A stretch of DNA of 64,000 nt from an uncultured bacterium (lineage in GTDB: Bacteria; Bacillota; Clostridia; Lachnospirales; Lachnospiraceae): contig CAMWLE010000002.1 in NCBI GenBank assembly GCA_947175015.1, positions 29,129-93,128 of the forward strand, written 5' to 3'. Both the position numbers and the translations under genes were made by a program. The stretch's first letter is position 1; each line of letters begins with the position of its first letter. This document shows, piece by piece, positions 17,871 to 27,177 of this stretch. Under the pieces are notes generated by a model, which saw only the letters and a program-made list of their open reading frames with translations, was not told the origin of the DNA and made no database searches.

Positions 17871-18105
17871 CAGTGCCGTCCCTACGCTCCAACGCCCTTA
17901 CATGGAAGAAATTTGCATCTGCAAAGTGCGCATCTGAAAATTTCTTCCGGGCGTTTCCGCTGCGGGACTGATTCCCAGTGCCGTCCCTACGCTCCAACGC
18001 CCTTACATGGAAGAAATTTGCATCTGCAAAGTGCGCATCTGAAAATTTCTTCCGGGCGTTTCCGCTGCGGGACTGATTCCCAGTGCCGTCCCTACGCTCC
18101 AACGC
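17871..18105. repeat. 105-bp hairpin-forming tandem repeat within the ABC exporter operon
   Basis: Units begin at 17871, 17976 and 18081 (the third is cut to its first 25 bases), giving an exact 105-base period with essentially identical copies. Each unit holds a long inverted repeat. In the first copy, AACGCCC (17891-17897) and GGAAGAAATTT (17904-17914) pair with AAATTTCTTCC (17938-17948) and GGGCGTT (17949-17955), leaving a 6-base bulge. The array fills the gap between the ATPase and permease genes. It looks like a REP- or MITE-type dispersed palindromic element that amplified in place. Confidence 0.9.
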
Positions 18106-18111
18106 TCCATT

Positions 18112-19092
18112 TCATACTTTTTCTGAACTGTAGATTTCCATAATAATGTTTTCCAGTGGGACATTTGAAATATTAATATCTTCCACATGTTCTGTGTCAA
18201 TATTGTGGAGTGCGTCATTGATTTTTATTACCGTTGTGTCCACTTCCAATTTTATGTGGCTGCCCTTTTGTTTTAATAGGGTAATTCCGTTTACCTGGGG
18301 CAATGCTGTTTCCTCCTGCAGCTTTACTTCCAGGATTTTCTTGTTCAAATAATGGTATTTCAAATGTTCCATAGAGTCATCCAACACAATCTGGCCGGAA
18401 TTTACAATGATAATACGTTTGCAGAGCTTTTCAATATCACCAATGTCATGGCTGGTTAAAAATATGGTAGTGTGCAGTTCCCGATTCATCTGTTTAATCA
18501 GGGAGCGGATATTTTCCTTTACCACCGGGTCCAGCCCTATGGTGGGTTCGTCGAGGAACAGTACTTTAGGCCTGTGGATCAGTGACGCCACAATCTCACA
18601 GCGAATCCTTTGTCCAAGAGAAAGATTCCGCACAGGAGTATTCAGAAAGGAACCCAAATCAAAGGTGTCCGAGAGCATTCCGATACGTGATTCAATTTCA
18701 TTCGCCCCAATATCATAAATAGCACCAAAGAAGCGGAAATTGTCATAAGGGGTCAAATGGGTCCACAGTTGTTCCTTCTGACCAAATACGGTTCCGATCT
18801 GATAGGATAGAGCTCTGCGCTGTTTCGTGGGATCAATGCCAAGCACTTCCACTTTTCCGCCATCGGGATAAAGGATTCCTGTGAGCATTTTGATCGTTGT
18901 GCTCTTTCCAGCTCCGTTCGGGCCGATAAAAGCAAGCATTTCCCCTTCTTGAACAGAAAATGAGACATTGTTGACCGCATTGATTTCTTCGGTCTGTGGG
19001 TGGAAAATTGCCTTAAGGCTTCCTCTCATGCCCTTTTCCTTCTGTTTTACACGGAAAGTTTTTGATAAATGCTCTGCTTCGATGACGTTCAT
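18112..19092 (-). CDS. ABC-2 exporter ATP-binding protein
   Basis: 326 residues. Walker A 'GPNGAGKSTTIKML', Q-loop region 'GQKEQLW', signature 'LSLGQRIRCEIV', Walker B 'VLFLDEPTIGLD' and the switch histidine 'TSHD' are all present. The C-terminal ~90 residues form the extra domain (DUF4162-like) common in drug and polysaccharide exporters. The start has TCCTCC complement (AGGAGG) upstream. It powers the two permeases that follow on the same strand. Confidence 0.9.
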   Translation of the reverse strand: MNVIEAEHLSKTFRVKQKEKGMRGSLKAIFHPQTEEINAVNNVSFSVQEGEMLAFIGPNGAGKSTTIKMLTGILYPDGGKVEVLGIDPTKQRRALSYQIGTVFGQKEQLWTHLTPYDNFRFFGAIYDIGANEIESRIGMLSDTFDLGSFLNTPVRNLSLGQRIRCEIVASLIHRPKVLFLDEPTIGLDPVVKENIRSLIKQMNRELHTTIFLTSHDIGDIEKLCKRIIIVNSGQIVLDDSMEHLKYHYLNKKILEVKLQEETALPQVNGITLLKQKGSHIKLEVDTTVIKINDALHNIDTEHVEDINISNVPLENIIMEIYSSEKV

Positions 19093-19263
19093 GGTTGTGT
19101 CCTCCTGTTCTATAGCCGTTTACGGCACTTTGTTCTGCAATATGTCCCCAGGTGCTATATTGCATGGGGCATCTGCGTTTTCAGTTTCTTACGAGCGATA
19201 GCTGTCATGGTCATTGTGACAAACTTCATCGCTTGTGAGTATAGGAAGATTTGAATTCAGAAT

Positions 19264-19314
19264 AAAAAAAGAACCGCCTTGTCATATACACTTTGTGTAT
19301 ATACCCAGCGGTTC
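19264..19314 (-). terminator. Terminator for the thrS transcript
   Basis: On the minus strand GAACCGC (19314-19308) pairs with GCGGTTC (19277-19271), an inner TATACAC-type stem extends it, and seven T residues follow (19270-19264). It lies about 340 bases past the thrS stop codon. Confidence 0.7.
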
Positions 19315-19393
19315 TCATTTTATCCTGATCGCCGCATAGCCAAAAAAGACTTTTCTTCTTACGGCCATGCGCTGTTCTGATTCTTGTCGGAAT

Positions 19394-19630
19394 TCAGGTT
19401 ATGACCATAATGTGAAAAATCTGCTGCAATGAAATGGACGGGATAAATTGTTCAAAATTCAGGTTAAACATATCATATTCTCCTGTTTCAGTACCATATC
19501 TGATTACTGGCACTTTTTTTCTAAAAATTTTAGATAGCATATCATAAAATTTTATACAATGCAAGCTTTTTTTAGATTTTATTTCTTGAGCTCTACAAGC
19601 TGCATGACAAAAAACGGATTCGTAATTCAC
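19394..19630 (-). CDS. Possible small protein downstream of thrS
   Basis: 78 codons with a GTG start and no convincing ribosome site. It lies between the thrS stop and its terminator on the same strand, 21 bases after thrS. The product (MNYESVFCHAACRAQEIKSK and onward) has no recognised motif. It may be non-coding 3' untranslated sequence. Confidence 0.2.
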   Translation of the reverse strand: MNYESVFCHAACRAQEIKSKKSLHCIKFYDMLSKIFRKKVPVIRYGTETGEYDMFNLNFEQFIPSISLQQIFHIMVIT

Positions 19631-19651
19631 CGCAATGCAGTGATATATTTT

Positions 19652-21406
19652 TCAGATGCCTTCTTCACGAAGAAGTTCCAGCAAGTGGTTTACTGACATA
19701 CTTCCCAAATCACCCTCATCTCTTCTGCGGACGGAGACATTACTGTTTTCAACTTCTTTCTCGCCAACCACAAGCAGATAGGGTATTCTTTCCAATCTTG
19801 CAGCCCTTATTTTGTAACCTATTTTCTCAGCTCTGCTATCAATTTCACAGCGTAAACTCTCTTTTTTCAAAATACTTTCAATTTCTTTAGCATAGTCGAT
19901 GAATTTATCTGAGATAGGTAATATTTTTATCTGCACTGGGGAAAGCCATAACGGAAATTTACCGGCAAAATGTTCAATCAAGATGCCTATGAACCGCTCA
20001 ATGGAGCCAAACACCACCCGGTGTATCATAATGGGGCGATGCTTGTTGCCGTCTTCACCAATATATTCCGCCTCAAAACGCTGTGGAAGCTGGAAATCCA
20101 ACTGAATTGTTCCGCATTGCCATGTCCTTCCAATAGAATCTTCTAAATGGAAATCAATTTTCGGGCCATAAAATGCGCCGTCACCTTCGTTTACAACATA
20201 TGGCAGTTCGATAGCATCCAATGCGTTTATCAAACCATTTGTCGCCATTTCCCAATCTTCATCACTTCCAATAGCATTTTCCGGTTTTGTGGATAATTCT
20301 ACATGGTATTTGAAACCAAAATTTGTATACACCTCATCGATCAAACGGACCACACCTTTTATCTCGTCCTGTATCTGCTCTGGTGTCATAAAAATATGGG
20401 CATCGTCCTGGGTACAACAACGAACACGCATAAGACCATGTAAGGTTCCGGATTTTTCGTTTCTGTGTATTAATCCCAACTCACCAATGCGCATGGGAAA
20501 TTCACGATAAGAATGGGGCTCCATCTTATATACAAGCATACCGCCCGGACAGTTCATAGGTTTTATGGCAAAATCTGCTTCGTCAATCACGGTGGTATAC
20601 ATATTCTCTTTGTAATGCTCCCAATGTCCTGATGTTTCCCAGAGCTGGCGGTTCAACATGATTGGAGTTGATATTTCCAGATAGCCCTCCCTGGTATGAA
20701 TCTTACGCCAATAGTCAATCAGCAAATTTTTTAGTATGAGTCCTTTAGGAAGAAAGAAAGGAAATCCCGGGCCTTCCTCCAATAATGTAAACAAGCCTAA
20801 CTCTTTTCCTAATTTTCGATGGTCTCTCCTTTTGGCCTCTTCCAGCCGGTTTAAATAGTCTTCCAGCATATCGCTGCTTGGAAATGATGTGCCGTATATT
20901 CTGGTAAGCATTTTATTTTTTTCATTCCCACGCCAGTACGCACCAGCAACAGATAACAGCTTAAAAGCCTTAATTGCGCTGGTATATGCCACATGTGGTC
21001 CGGCGCACATCTCTAAATATTCCCCCTGTTGATAAAAGCTGATTTCTTCATCTTCCGGCAGGTCTTTTAGCATTTCAATTTTATATGGCTCGTTTCTTTC
21101 TTCCATAACTGACATTGCTTTTGAACGGTCTGTTGTAAAATGCTTAAGCTGTAAATTCTGTTTCACAATGTTTTTCATCTCTGCTTCAATTTCAGCGAAG
21201 TGCTCTTCTGAAAAATGGAAGTCAAAATCGAAATCGTAGTAAAACCCGTCTGCAATCGCCGGACCAATGGCGCATTTGGTATGGGGATACAATCGCTTGA
21301 CTGCCTGAGCCAAAATATGTGCTGTTGTATGCCGAAAGGCATTTCTTCCCAATTCCTCTTCAAAAGTTGCTTCCTGGATGGAACCATCCTTCATCTTAAT
21401 CTTCAT
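19652..21406 (-). CDS. thrS: Threonyl-tRNA synthetase, short form without TGS domain
   Basis: 584 residues against ~640 for the common form. The class II core is intact: 'CPGGMLVYK', motif 2 'GLIHRNEKSGTLHGLMRVRCCTQDDAHIF', motif 3 'IHRVVFGSIERFIGILIEHF', then the anticodon-binding domain. The N-terminal editing region has 'RHTTAHILAQAVKRLYP'. The ~60-residue TGS domain that normally precedes it is missing, while the start has a good AGGAGG site, so the short form is genuine rather than mis-started. The gene makes Thr-tRNA in the cytoplasm and is controlled by the T-box leader directly upstream. Confidence 0.95.
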   Translation of the reverse strand: MKIKMKDGSIQEATFEEELGRNAFRHTTAHILAQAVKRLYPHTKCAIGPAIADGFYYDFDFDFHFSEEHFAEIEAEMKNIVKQNLQLKHFTTDRSKAMSVMEERNEPYKIEMLKDLPEDEEISFYQQGEYLEMCAGPHVAYTSAIKAFKLLSVAGAYWRGNEKNKMLTRIYGTSFPSSDMLEDYLNRLEEAKRRDHRKLGKELGLFTLLEEGPGFPFFLPKGLILKNLLIDYWRKIHTREGYLEISTPIMLNRQLWETSGHWEHYKENMYTTVIDEADFAIKPMNCPGGMLVYKMEPHSYREFPMRIGELGLIHRNEKSGTLHGLMRVRCCTQDDAHIFMTPEQIQDEIKGVVRLIDEVYTNFGFKYHVELSTKPENAIGSDEDWEMATNGLINALDAIELPYVVNEGDGAFYGPKIDFHLEDSIGRTWQCGTIQLDFQLPQRFEAEYIGEDGNKHRPIMIHRVVFGSIERFIGILIEHFAGKFPLWLSPVQIKILPISDKFIDYAKEIESILKKESLRCEIDSRAEKIGYKIRAARLERIPYLLVVGEKEVENSNVSVRRRDEGDLGSMSVNHLLELLREEGI

Positions 21407-21459
21407 GTTATCTTTCCTCCTGAATAAAGTTTATAGATTCACATAAGAAAAATTCACAT

Positions 21460-21725
21460 AAGAAAAGCACTCTTAAAGACACTTGTCATGTATCTTTAAG
21501 GGTGCTTATTGCACGGTTCCACCTTAATTTTTCACTTCAGATTCTATCAAATCATAACCTTTAACGCAGGTATACGGTAATGCTTACGTCTACTTTCGGC
21601 ATTACAGCTCGAGAATGGTTTTCACATATAATCCACATAAACATCTTCCACCAAGTGATGCTCTCTCTGTCTGCGATTCATATGCTACTTGTTTCCGTCG
21701 TCGCTTTTTCTTATGCGAAATCGCT
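21460..21725 (-). ncRNA. T-box riboswitch leader of thrS
   Basis: The conserved T-box sequence AAGGTGGAACCGTGC is at 21525-21511 on the minus strand. It is followed by a terminator hairpin (21507-21463, arms AGCACCCTTAAAGA and TCTTTAAGAGTGCT) with a T-run. The ~190 bases before it would form Stem I. A possible Thr specifier ACC lies at 21619-21617, but I cannot fold the leader here to confirm it. Uncharged tRNA-Thr would favour the antiterminator and raise thrS expression. Confidence 0.92.
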
Positions 21726-21729
21726 TTTT

Positions 21730-21758
21730 ATTGTAACATTGCTATGGTTGATTGTCAA
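21730..21758 (-). promoter_or_regulatory. Promoter of the T-box/thrS transcript
   Basis: On the minus strand TTGACA (21758-21753), a 17-base spacer and TACAAT (21735-21730) form a near-consensus sigma-A promoter. It is placed to start transcription at the beginning of the T-box leader. Confidence 0.85.
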
Positions 21759-22081
21759 GAATTTCTGCCTCCTGTCCGGACTATTGCGATTTGGATGTGG
21801 ATGAGTCGTTTCATAAGGTCATAAACTGCATGAAACCGTATGCCCGGAGGCAATGGCGGAGAAGAAAGCAACCATAGTCATTGTATTTTGCCGGAAAAAA
21901 AGATATGATGGACTTGAACTTTGGCGTCATGGAGTACATTGCTTTCCGCAGGCGATGAGCCAGGCGAATGCGTCAGCGGTTATTTGGCGCATATGGCGAG
22001 ATATTTGCTTTACATGTTTGTCCGGGGAATGAATGGGTAAATGGCAGCCAAAAGAAATATTTTATACAGGAGGCAAAGGGT

Positions 22082-23884
22082 ATGGCAGAAAACAGGTTGA
22101 TTGGGGCATATCCGGTTATTGGGATTCGCCCCACGATTGACGGCAGGCGGGGGCCCTTGAAGGTCAGAGAATCTCTGGAAGAACAGACCATGAACATGGC
22201 AAAAAGCGCCGCAAAATTATTTGAGGAAAATATTCGCTATTCTAACGGGGAGCCGGTGAAAGTGGTCATTGCGGATTCTACCATAGGGCGTGTGGCAGAA
22301 GCTGCGGCCTGCGCAGACAAGTTTCAAAAAGAGGGCGTATCCATCACATTGACAGTTACGCCCTGCTGGTGTTATGGTTCCGAAACCATGGACATGGACC
22401 CTATGACCATTAAGGGTGTATGGGGATTTAACGGCACAGAACGTCCAGGTGCGGTGTACCTGGCAGCAGTATTAGCGGCACATGCACAGAAAGGACTTCC
22501 GGCGTTCGGCATCTATGGACATGATGTACAGGAGGCAGATGCCACGGATATTCCGGAGGATGTAAGGACAAAACTGCTCCGATTCGGCCGGGCGGCAGTG
22601 GCAGCGGCCACCATGCGGGGCAAATCCTATCTGCAGATTGGTTCCGTGACTATGGGAATCGCCGGTTCCATCATTGACCCGGCATTTATGGAAGAGTACC
22701 TGGGAATGCGTATGGAATCCGTGGATGAGGTGGAAATCATTCGCCGTATGAGTGAAGGTATCTACGATGTGCAAGAATATGAGAAGGCCCTTGCCTGGAC
22801 GAAAGAAAATTGTAAGGAAGGTTTTGACAAGAATCCTGAGTTTGTGAAGAAGAGTGATGAACAGAAGGAGAAGGATTGGGAATTCGTGGTGAAGATGGCA
22901 TGTATCATCGAGGACCTGATGAACGGCAATCAGAAATTGCCAAAAGGAAGGGAAGAGGAAATGGCAGGTCATAATGCCATTGCAGCAGGCTTCCAGGGAC
23001 AGAGGCAGTGGACGGATTTCTATCCCAACGGTGATTTCGCAGAGGCAATACTGAATTCTTCCTTTGACTGGAACGGCGCCAGGGAGCCTTATATCCTTGC
23101 TACGGAAAATGATACCTTAAACGGAATCGGTATGTTGTTTATGAAACTTTTGACAGGCAGAGCACAGATTTTCGCTGATGTCCGCACTTATTGGAGTCCG
23201 GAGGCAGTGAAGAAGGCTGCGGGTTATGAACTGGAAGGTGTGGCAAAGGAGGCAGGCGGCTTCCTGCATTTGATTAATTCCGGTGCAGCATGCCTGGATG
23301 CCTGCGGTGAGGTAAAGGATGCCAGAGGGCATGGTATTATGAAGCCTTTCTGGGAAATGTCGGAGGCCGATCAGAAGGCTTGTCTGGATGCTACTTCATG
23401 GTGTGCTGCTGACAACGGATATTTCAGAGGCGGCGGTTATTCCTCCCGTTATGTTACCCGTTCCGCCATGCCTGTGACCATGATACGTTTGAATCTGGTG
23501 AAGGGACTGGGGCCGGTGCTGCAGATTTGTGAAGGCTATACGGTGCAGCTGCCCGATGAGGTGACGGATGTTTTGTGGAAGCGCACAGATTACACCTGGC
23601 CTTGCACATGGTTTGCCCCCAGGACTACGGGAAATGGTCCCTTCAAGACTGCCTATGATGTAATGAACAACTGGGGTGCAAACCATGGTGCTATCAGTTA
23701 TGGACATATTGGTGCGGATCTGATCACTTTGGCCTCTATCCTGCGAATTCCGGTGTGTATGCACAATGTTCCTGAAGAGGATATCTTCCGTCCCGCCGTA
23801 TGGAACGCTTTCGGTATGGACAGGGAAGGGCAGGATTACAGAGCATGTGCCGCTTTTGGCCCCATGTATCGGAATATCCGATAG
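22082..23884 (+). CDS. fucI: L-fucose isomerase
   Basis: 600 residues from the ATG at 22082, which has AGGAGG 9 bases upstream; an upstream in-frame codon at 21968 adds non-conserved sequence. The family opening '[14 protein letters not shown]' is present, as are the acidic active-site regions '[34 protein letters not shown]' and the late '[30 protein letters not shown]'. The cytoplasmic enzyme converts L-fucose to L-fuculose using manganese, and also acts on D-arabinose in known members. It converges with the PL4 gene. A fucose source is suggested by the GH95 gene at 28-30 kb. No fuculokinase or aldolase gene is in the window. Confidence 0.95.
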   Translation: MAENRLIGAYPVIGIRPTIDGRRGPLKVRESLEEQTMNMAKSAAKLFEENIRYSNGEPVKVVIADSTIGRVAEAAACADKFQKEGVSITLTVTPCWCYGSETMDMDPMTIKGVWGFNGTERPGAVYLAAVLAAHAQKGLPAFGIYGHDVQEADATDIPEDVRTKLLRFGRAAVAAATMRGKSYLQIGSVTMGIAGSIIDPAFMEEYLGMRMESVDEVEIIRRMSEGIYDVQEYEKALAWTKENCKEGFDKNPEFVKKSDEQKEKDWEFVVKMACIIEDLMNGNQKLPKGREEEMAGHNAIAAGFQGQRQWTDFYPNGDFAEAILNSSFDWNGAREPYILATENDTLNGIGMLFMKLLTGRAQIFADVRTYWSPEAVKKAAGYELEGVAKEAGGFLHLINSGAACLDACGEVKDARGHGIMKPFWEMSEADQKACLDATSWCAADNGYFRGGGYSSRYVTRSAMPVTMIRLNLVKGLGPVLQICEGYTVQLPDEVTDVLWKRTDYTWPCTWFAPRTTGNGPFKTAYDVMNNWGANHGAISYGHIGADLITLASILRIPVCMHNVPEEDIFRPAVWNAFGMDREGQDYRACAAFGPMYRNIR

Positions 23885-23914
23885 AAAATGGAGCGGATGT
23901 CATCCGATCATGCG

Positions 23915-25630
23915 CTACGCCTCTTCCAACAATAAAATGGTGTCATACATTACCATGCCGTTCTGATTCTCCAGCAGAATGGTATTTTCGCCGGCTTGCA
24001 GCCTGTCAGGGGTAATGGGAATCTCAATACGGCGGTAACGTCCGCTTAGGGTAGCGCTGCGGTATATGGCGCCGTCATTGACCAGGAAGGTCTCATTGAT
24101 CAGGTGCTCCGCTCCTTCCCCATTCAGCAGAACTTTCAACAGACCCTCTTTTGCCCCGGCAATGGCAATCACCAGTTTGCAGGCAGCAGCAGGAAGCTTA
24201 TCAAGATGAAAATGGATATACCAGGTGCCCGGTTTGGTCTGTGCGTAGTACCAATCATCTGCTTCTCTGCTGCTTCCTATGGTAAAATGCAACGTCTCCG
24301 GTACCAGTCCGGTCCATTTGTAATTGCGCAATTCTCCGGCATAACGGTATCCCTCGCATGTTCTGGTGGCTTTGCCCAGCTGCCACAGTACCTTTGCAGG
24401 CGGCAGCTTCCAGGTAATGGGTGGAAGGGTCTGCTGCGGCGATGAGACTGTGAGGCCGCCGATGTGTAGCTGTTCTGTGTTGCTGCCTCCGGTCTGGTAG
24501 GCGTAGAGGGCATAAGTGCCGAATCGTACATGTTTCAGTGTAAAATATCCTTCTTCGTCAGTGGTGGTATCATAAATATAGTCTGCGGATTGACACTCAA
24601 TATTGAGGCTGTTGTTAAAACTGTGATTCTCATCTTGATCCAGGCTGTCTTTTCCCAGAATAACAGTGGTGTTCCGGCAAGGGCTGCCGTCCTCGAAGAG
24701 CAGTCTGCCTGTGACCTCGCTTCGCACCAGGGGATAGAGAGGGTCATCCACCCACTGATAAGGCCATTTCTTCTGTTCCTCCGCAGCCACATGCAGGGCA
24801 TCCTGGTAGAGTGCCTCCGGGTCGTCACCTTCATTAAAATACTGATAAAATGGTCCGTAGAATTTCTTCCAGCCGATGGGAACATGGAAGGCGCCGGTGC
24901 CAAAATGGGAACCGGTAAAGTAATTCAGTACAATGCCGTCATAATGAACCAACAATTCTTGCTTCATGGGGCCGCCGGGATAATATTCCGTGGAGACAGG
25001 AATGACAAAAAATCCATATCCATGCCCATATTGTCCCCAGGCCGGATTCTTGGAGAAATATCCGGCATAATCATACTTGGAATAGACATCGCCGTTTGTG
25101 TATTTCTCTCCGTCAGGAAGCCGGAAGGTTTCATCGAATAATTTCTCGTATTGTTCCATATATTTATGGGTGGGTTGCAGACCATGGCGTTCGTTGTTGT
25201 AGGCATGGTCGAAAACCCTGCTGCCGCAACGATAGACAATGCGAAATTCGGACAGCTCAAATTCCGTATCCGTATTGTTGGCACCGATCACATAGGAATA
25301 ATAGCCGCTTTCACCCTGCATCATAATAATGTGGTATTCAATGGCCAGATACCCTGTGGCATCCACATAAGCCACATGGACCATTTGCTCATTGGAGGAA
25401 ATTACCTTGAGATGAGGGGTGCGGTATTTGCGGAATGCGCCCGCAGCGTGGTAATCCACATAAAAGACGGTTTTGCCGTCCGTGTCGGAACGCTCCGGGG
25501 TGTTGCAGACCAGTTCTTTGCCGTTCAGGACGATAGAGCCAATGGTGCCGTCCTCTTTCCAGCAAAGAGTCAGAATGCCATTAGAAATGGTACAATTGTT
25601 GCCTGAGGTAGTTAATGTAACAGGTTTCAT
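23915..25630 (-). CDS. Rhamnogalacturonan lyase, polysaccharide lyase family 4, cytoplasmic
   Basis: 571 residues with AGGAGG before the ATG and no signal peptide. Domain order matches PL4: a beta-sandwich catalytic domain (about 1-300), a small fibronectin-like domain starting 'VTGRLLFEDGSPCRNTTVILGK' (about 305-385), and a C-terminal carbohydrate-binding-like sandwich ending 'GENTILLENQNGMVMYDTILLLE'. Lys185 and His229 fall where the catalytic Lys/His pair of fungal PL4 enzymes might lie, but this alignment is by eye. The enzyme cleaves the galacturonate-rhamnose backbone of RG-I by beta-elimination. Lack of a signal implies action on imported oligomers, whose unsaturated ends would feed the divergent GH105 gene. 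Confidence 0.85.
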   Translation of the reverse strand: MKPVTLTTSGNNCTISNGILTLCWKEDGTIGSIVLNGKELVCNTPERSDTDGKTVFYVDYHAAGAFRKYRTPHLKVISSNEQMVHVAYVDATGYLAIEYHIIMMQGESGYYSYVIGANNTDTEFELSEFRIVYRCGSRVFDHAYNNERHGLQPTHKYMEQYEKLFDETFRLPDGEKYTNGDVYSKYDYAGYFSKNPAWGQYGHGYGFFVIPVSTEYYPGGPMKQELLVHYDGIVLNYFTGSHFGTGAFHVPIGWKKFYGPFYQYFNEGDDPEALYQDALHVAAEEQKKWPYQWVDDPLYPLVRSEVTGRLLFEDGSPCRNTTVILGKDSLDQDENHSFNNSLNIECQSADYIYDTTTDEEGYFTLKHVRFGTYALYAYQTGGSNTEQLHIGGLTVSSPQQTLPPITWKLPPAKVLWQLGKATRTCEGYRYAGELRNYKWTGLVPETLHFTIGSSREADDWYYAQTKPGTWYIHFHLDKLPAAACKLVIAIAGAKEGLLKVLLNGEGAEHLINETFLVNDGAIYRSATLSGRYRRIEIPITPDRLQAGENTILLENQNGMVMYDTILLLEEA

Positions 25631-26052
25631 AACGATAATCCTCCTATTAATGTTCCCGTATCCGGTTTCGGAATGTACCCCTTTGGTGCATTCCTTTTTT
25701 CTTTTATTCTGACATAAAATATAATATCATAAAATTGCTATAATTGCTGTTTTGGATAAAAATACCAACGGGGAAAAAAGCACTGGAAAGGAGCGTGACA
25801 GGAAAAAATAATGGGAAAAGTGTGGTATAAAGAAAAAGATTTGTGTAAAATGGCAAGGATAAAAAAGCAATAAGAGCAATGTGGCGAGCAAATAGAGCAA
25901 TTCCTAAGGAATTGTTTTACAGGTAAAATGTAAATACTATTGATATCGGATGCAGTTAAATCTAACTGCAGGTTTTGAGCGCTTGTGTTATTATTAGTGA
26001 AGACAAAGGGGATTCCGGAAGTTTATCATAAGTCAGGAGGATGGAGACAAGT
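25631..26052. promoter_or_regulatory. Divergent control region between PL4 and the GH105 operon
   Basis: About 420 AT-rich bases from which both arms of the RG locus are transcribed. The notable element is a perfect 20-base palindrome at 25951-25970. Several TATAAT-like strings occur (25720-25725, 25739-25744), but none has a properly spaced -35 box. AGGAGG sites lie at both ends. Confidence 0.5.
25951..25970. promoter_or_regulatory. Palindromic operator candidate
   Basis: TGCAGTTA-N4-TAACTGCA, an 8-bp perfect inverted repeat about 80 bases before the GH105 start and not followed by a T-run, so it is unlikely to be a terminator. It could bind a dimeric regulator of the RG locus; the AraC-type protein encoded at 27178 is the only regulator nearby, though AraC proteins more often use direct repeats. 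Confidence 0.4.
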
Positions 26053-27162
26053 ATGTTGAAACAGGAAAATGTAGAAAAAATGGAGCGGTACATTGAGGAC
26101 TTTTATAAGGACCTTAGCAGAGTAAGGACGGACAAATGGAATTATGAGGATGGATGTATTATGATAGCAGCCATACAACTTTATGAGGCGACAAAAAATA
26201 CTCGGTTTCGGGATTTCGTGGTGGAATACATAAATGAATATGTGACAAGCGAGGGTGAAATTCTCCACTACAAGAGGGAGGATTACAAGCTGGATGATGT
26301 GAATCCGGGCAGGGCGATTTTGTTTGCCTATGAGCAGACCGGGGAGAAAAGATACCAAAAGGCGATGGAGCTTCTGCTTCGGCAGTTGGAAGAACAGCCA
26401 AGAACAGAAGCAGGCAATTTCTGGCACAAGAAGATTTATCCCAATCAGGTATGGCTGGACGGATTGTTTATGGCGCAGCCTTTTTATATGGCATGCAATA
26501 CCAAATTTGGGAAGAAGGATCGCTATGTGGATATCTGCGGGCAGTTTGAAGTGGTGAGGGAGAAGATGTATGATCGGGAAAAGGGGCTTTATTACCATGG
26601 TTATGATGAATCCCGCAGCATTTTCTGGGCCGATAAGGAAACAGGCTGTTCTGCTAATTTCTGGTTAAGAGCCATTGGATGGTATCTGGTTTCACTGGTG
26701 GATACCATGGAAGAGATGGACGCCTGGGTGTATGACCATTTCAGGCAATTGACCGAGATTTATAAGGAGGGTATCACCGGAATTCTCCAGTATCGTGACC
26801 AGAAGAGCGGATTGTTCTACCAGGTAGTGGATCATGGGGAGATTGCGGGGAATTATCTGGAAACTTCAGGTTCTGCCATGGTAGCGGCCTCCATCTTGAA
26901 AGCGTGCAGGCTGAAAGTATTGCTGGAAGAGAAGTACCAGCATATTGGAGAAGAAATATTGGAGGCGGTGATTGCGCAGAAGTTAGTGGACGGACATCTT
27001 GAGGATAGCTGCAGTGTGGCAGGCCTTGGACCGAAGGAAGGCAGAAGGGATGGCAGCATTGCGTATTATTTGTCCGAACCCATCAAGACAGATGACGGCA
27101 AAGGGGTTGCAGCCACATTTATGGCATATGCGCAGTATTTGAAGCTGCAACAGTGCAAGTAG
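26053..27162 (+). CDS. Unsaturated rhamnogalacturonyl hydrolase, GH105 (YteR-like), first copy
   Basis: 369 residues from the ATG at 26053; the in-frame ATG at 26041 touches the AGGAGG site (26035-26040) and is too close to be used. The (alpha/alpha)6-barrel hallmark 'IYPNQVWLDGLFMAQPF' carries the likely catalytic Asp136, and 'SANFWLRAIGWYLVSLVDTME' follows. No signal peptide is seen. It removes the unsaturated galacturonate left by RG lyases in the cytoplasm. It heads an operon with the AraC regulator, GH95 and a six-hairpin glycosidase, and is divergent from PL4. Confidence 0.93.
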   Translation: MLKQENVEKMERYIEDFYKDLSRVRTDKWNYEDGCIMIAAIQLYEATKNTRFRDFVVEYINEYVTSEGEILHYKREDYKLDDVNPGRAILFAYEQTGEKRYQKAMELLLRQLEEQPRTEAGNFWHKKIYPNQVWLDGLFMAQPFYMACNTKFGKKDRYVDICGQFEVVREKMYDREKGLYYHGYDESRSIFWADKETGCSANFWLRAIGWYLVSLVDTMEEMDAWVYDHFRQLTEIYKEGITGILQYRDQKSGLFYQVVDHGEIAGNYLETSGSAMVAASILKACRLKVLLEEKYQHIGEEILEAVIAQKLVDGHLEDSCSVAGLGPKEGRRDGSIAYYLSEPIKTDDGKGVAATFMAYAQYLKLQQCK

Positions 27163-27177
27163 CGAGGGAAATGGTTT

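Larger units (their letters stand above)
19093..19651. other. Intergenic region between the ABC exporter and thrS
   Basis: About 560 bases. Nearest the exporter lies a TGTCA-N9-TGACA inverted repeat at about 19204-19222, a possible operator. A terminator hairpin occurs at 19264-19314 and a further imperfect hairpin with arms at 19333-19341 and 19363-19371. A 78-codon frame (19394-19630) is listed separately with low confidence. Confidence 0.4.

Noticed and set aside
17584..18102. 172-codon minus-strand frame through the 105-bp repeats
   Set aside because: It arises because the repeat length is a multiple of three and it overlaps the permease gene in another frame; no ribosome site and no recognisable protein.
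17871..18105. CRISPR array
   Set aside because: The whole 105-bp unit is repeated, with no unique spacers and only two full copies, and no cas genes are nearby.
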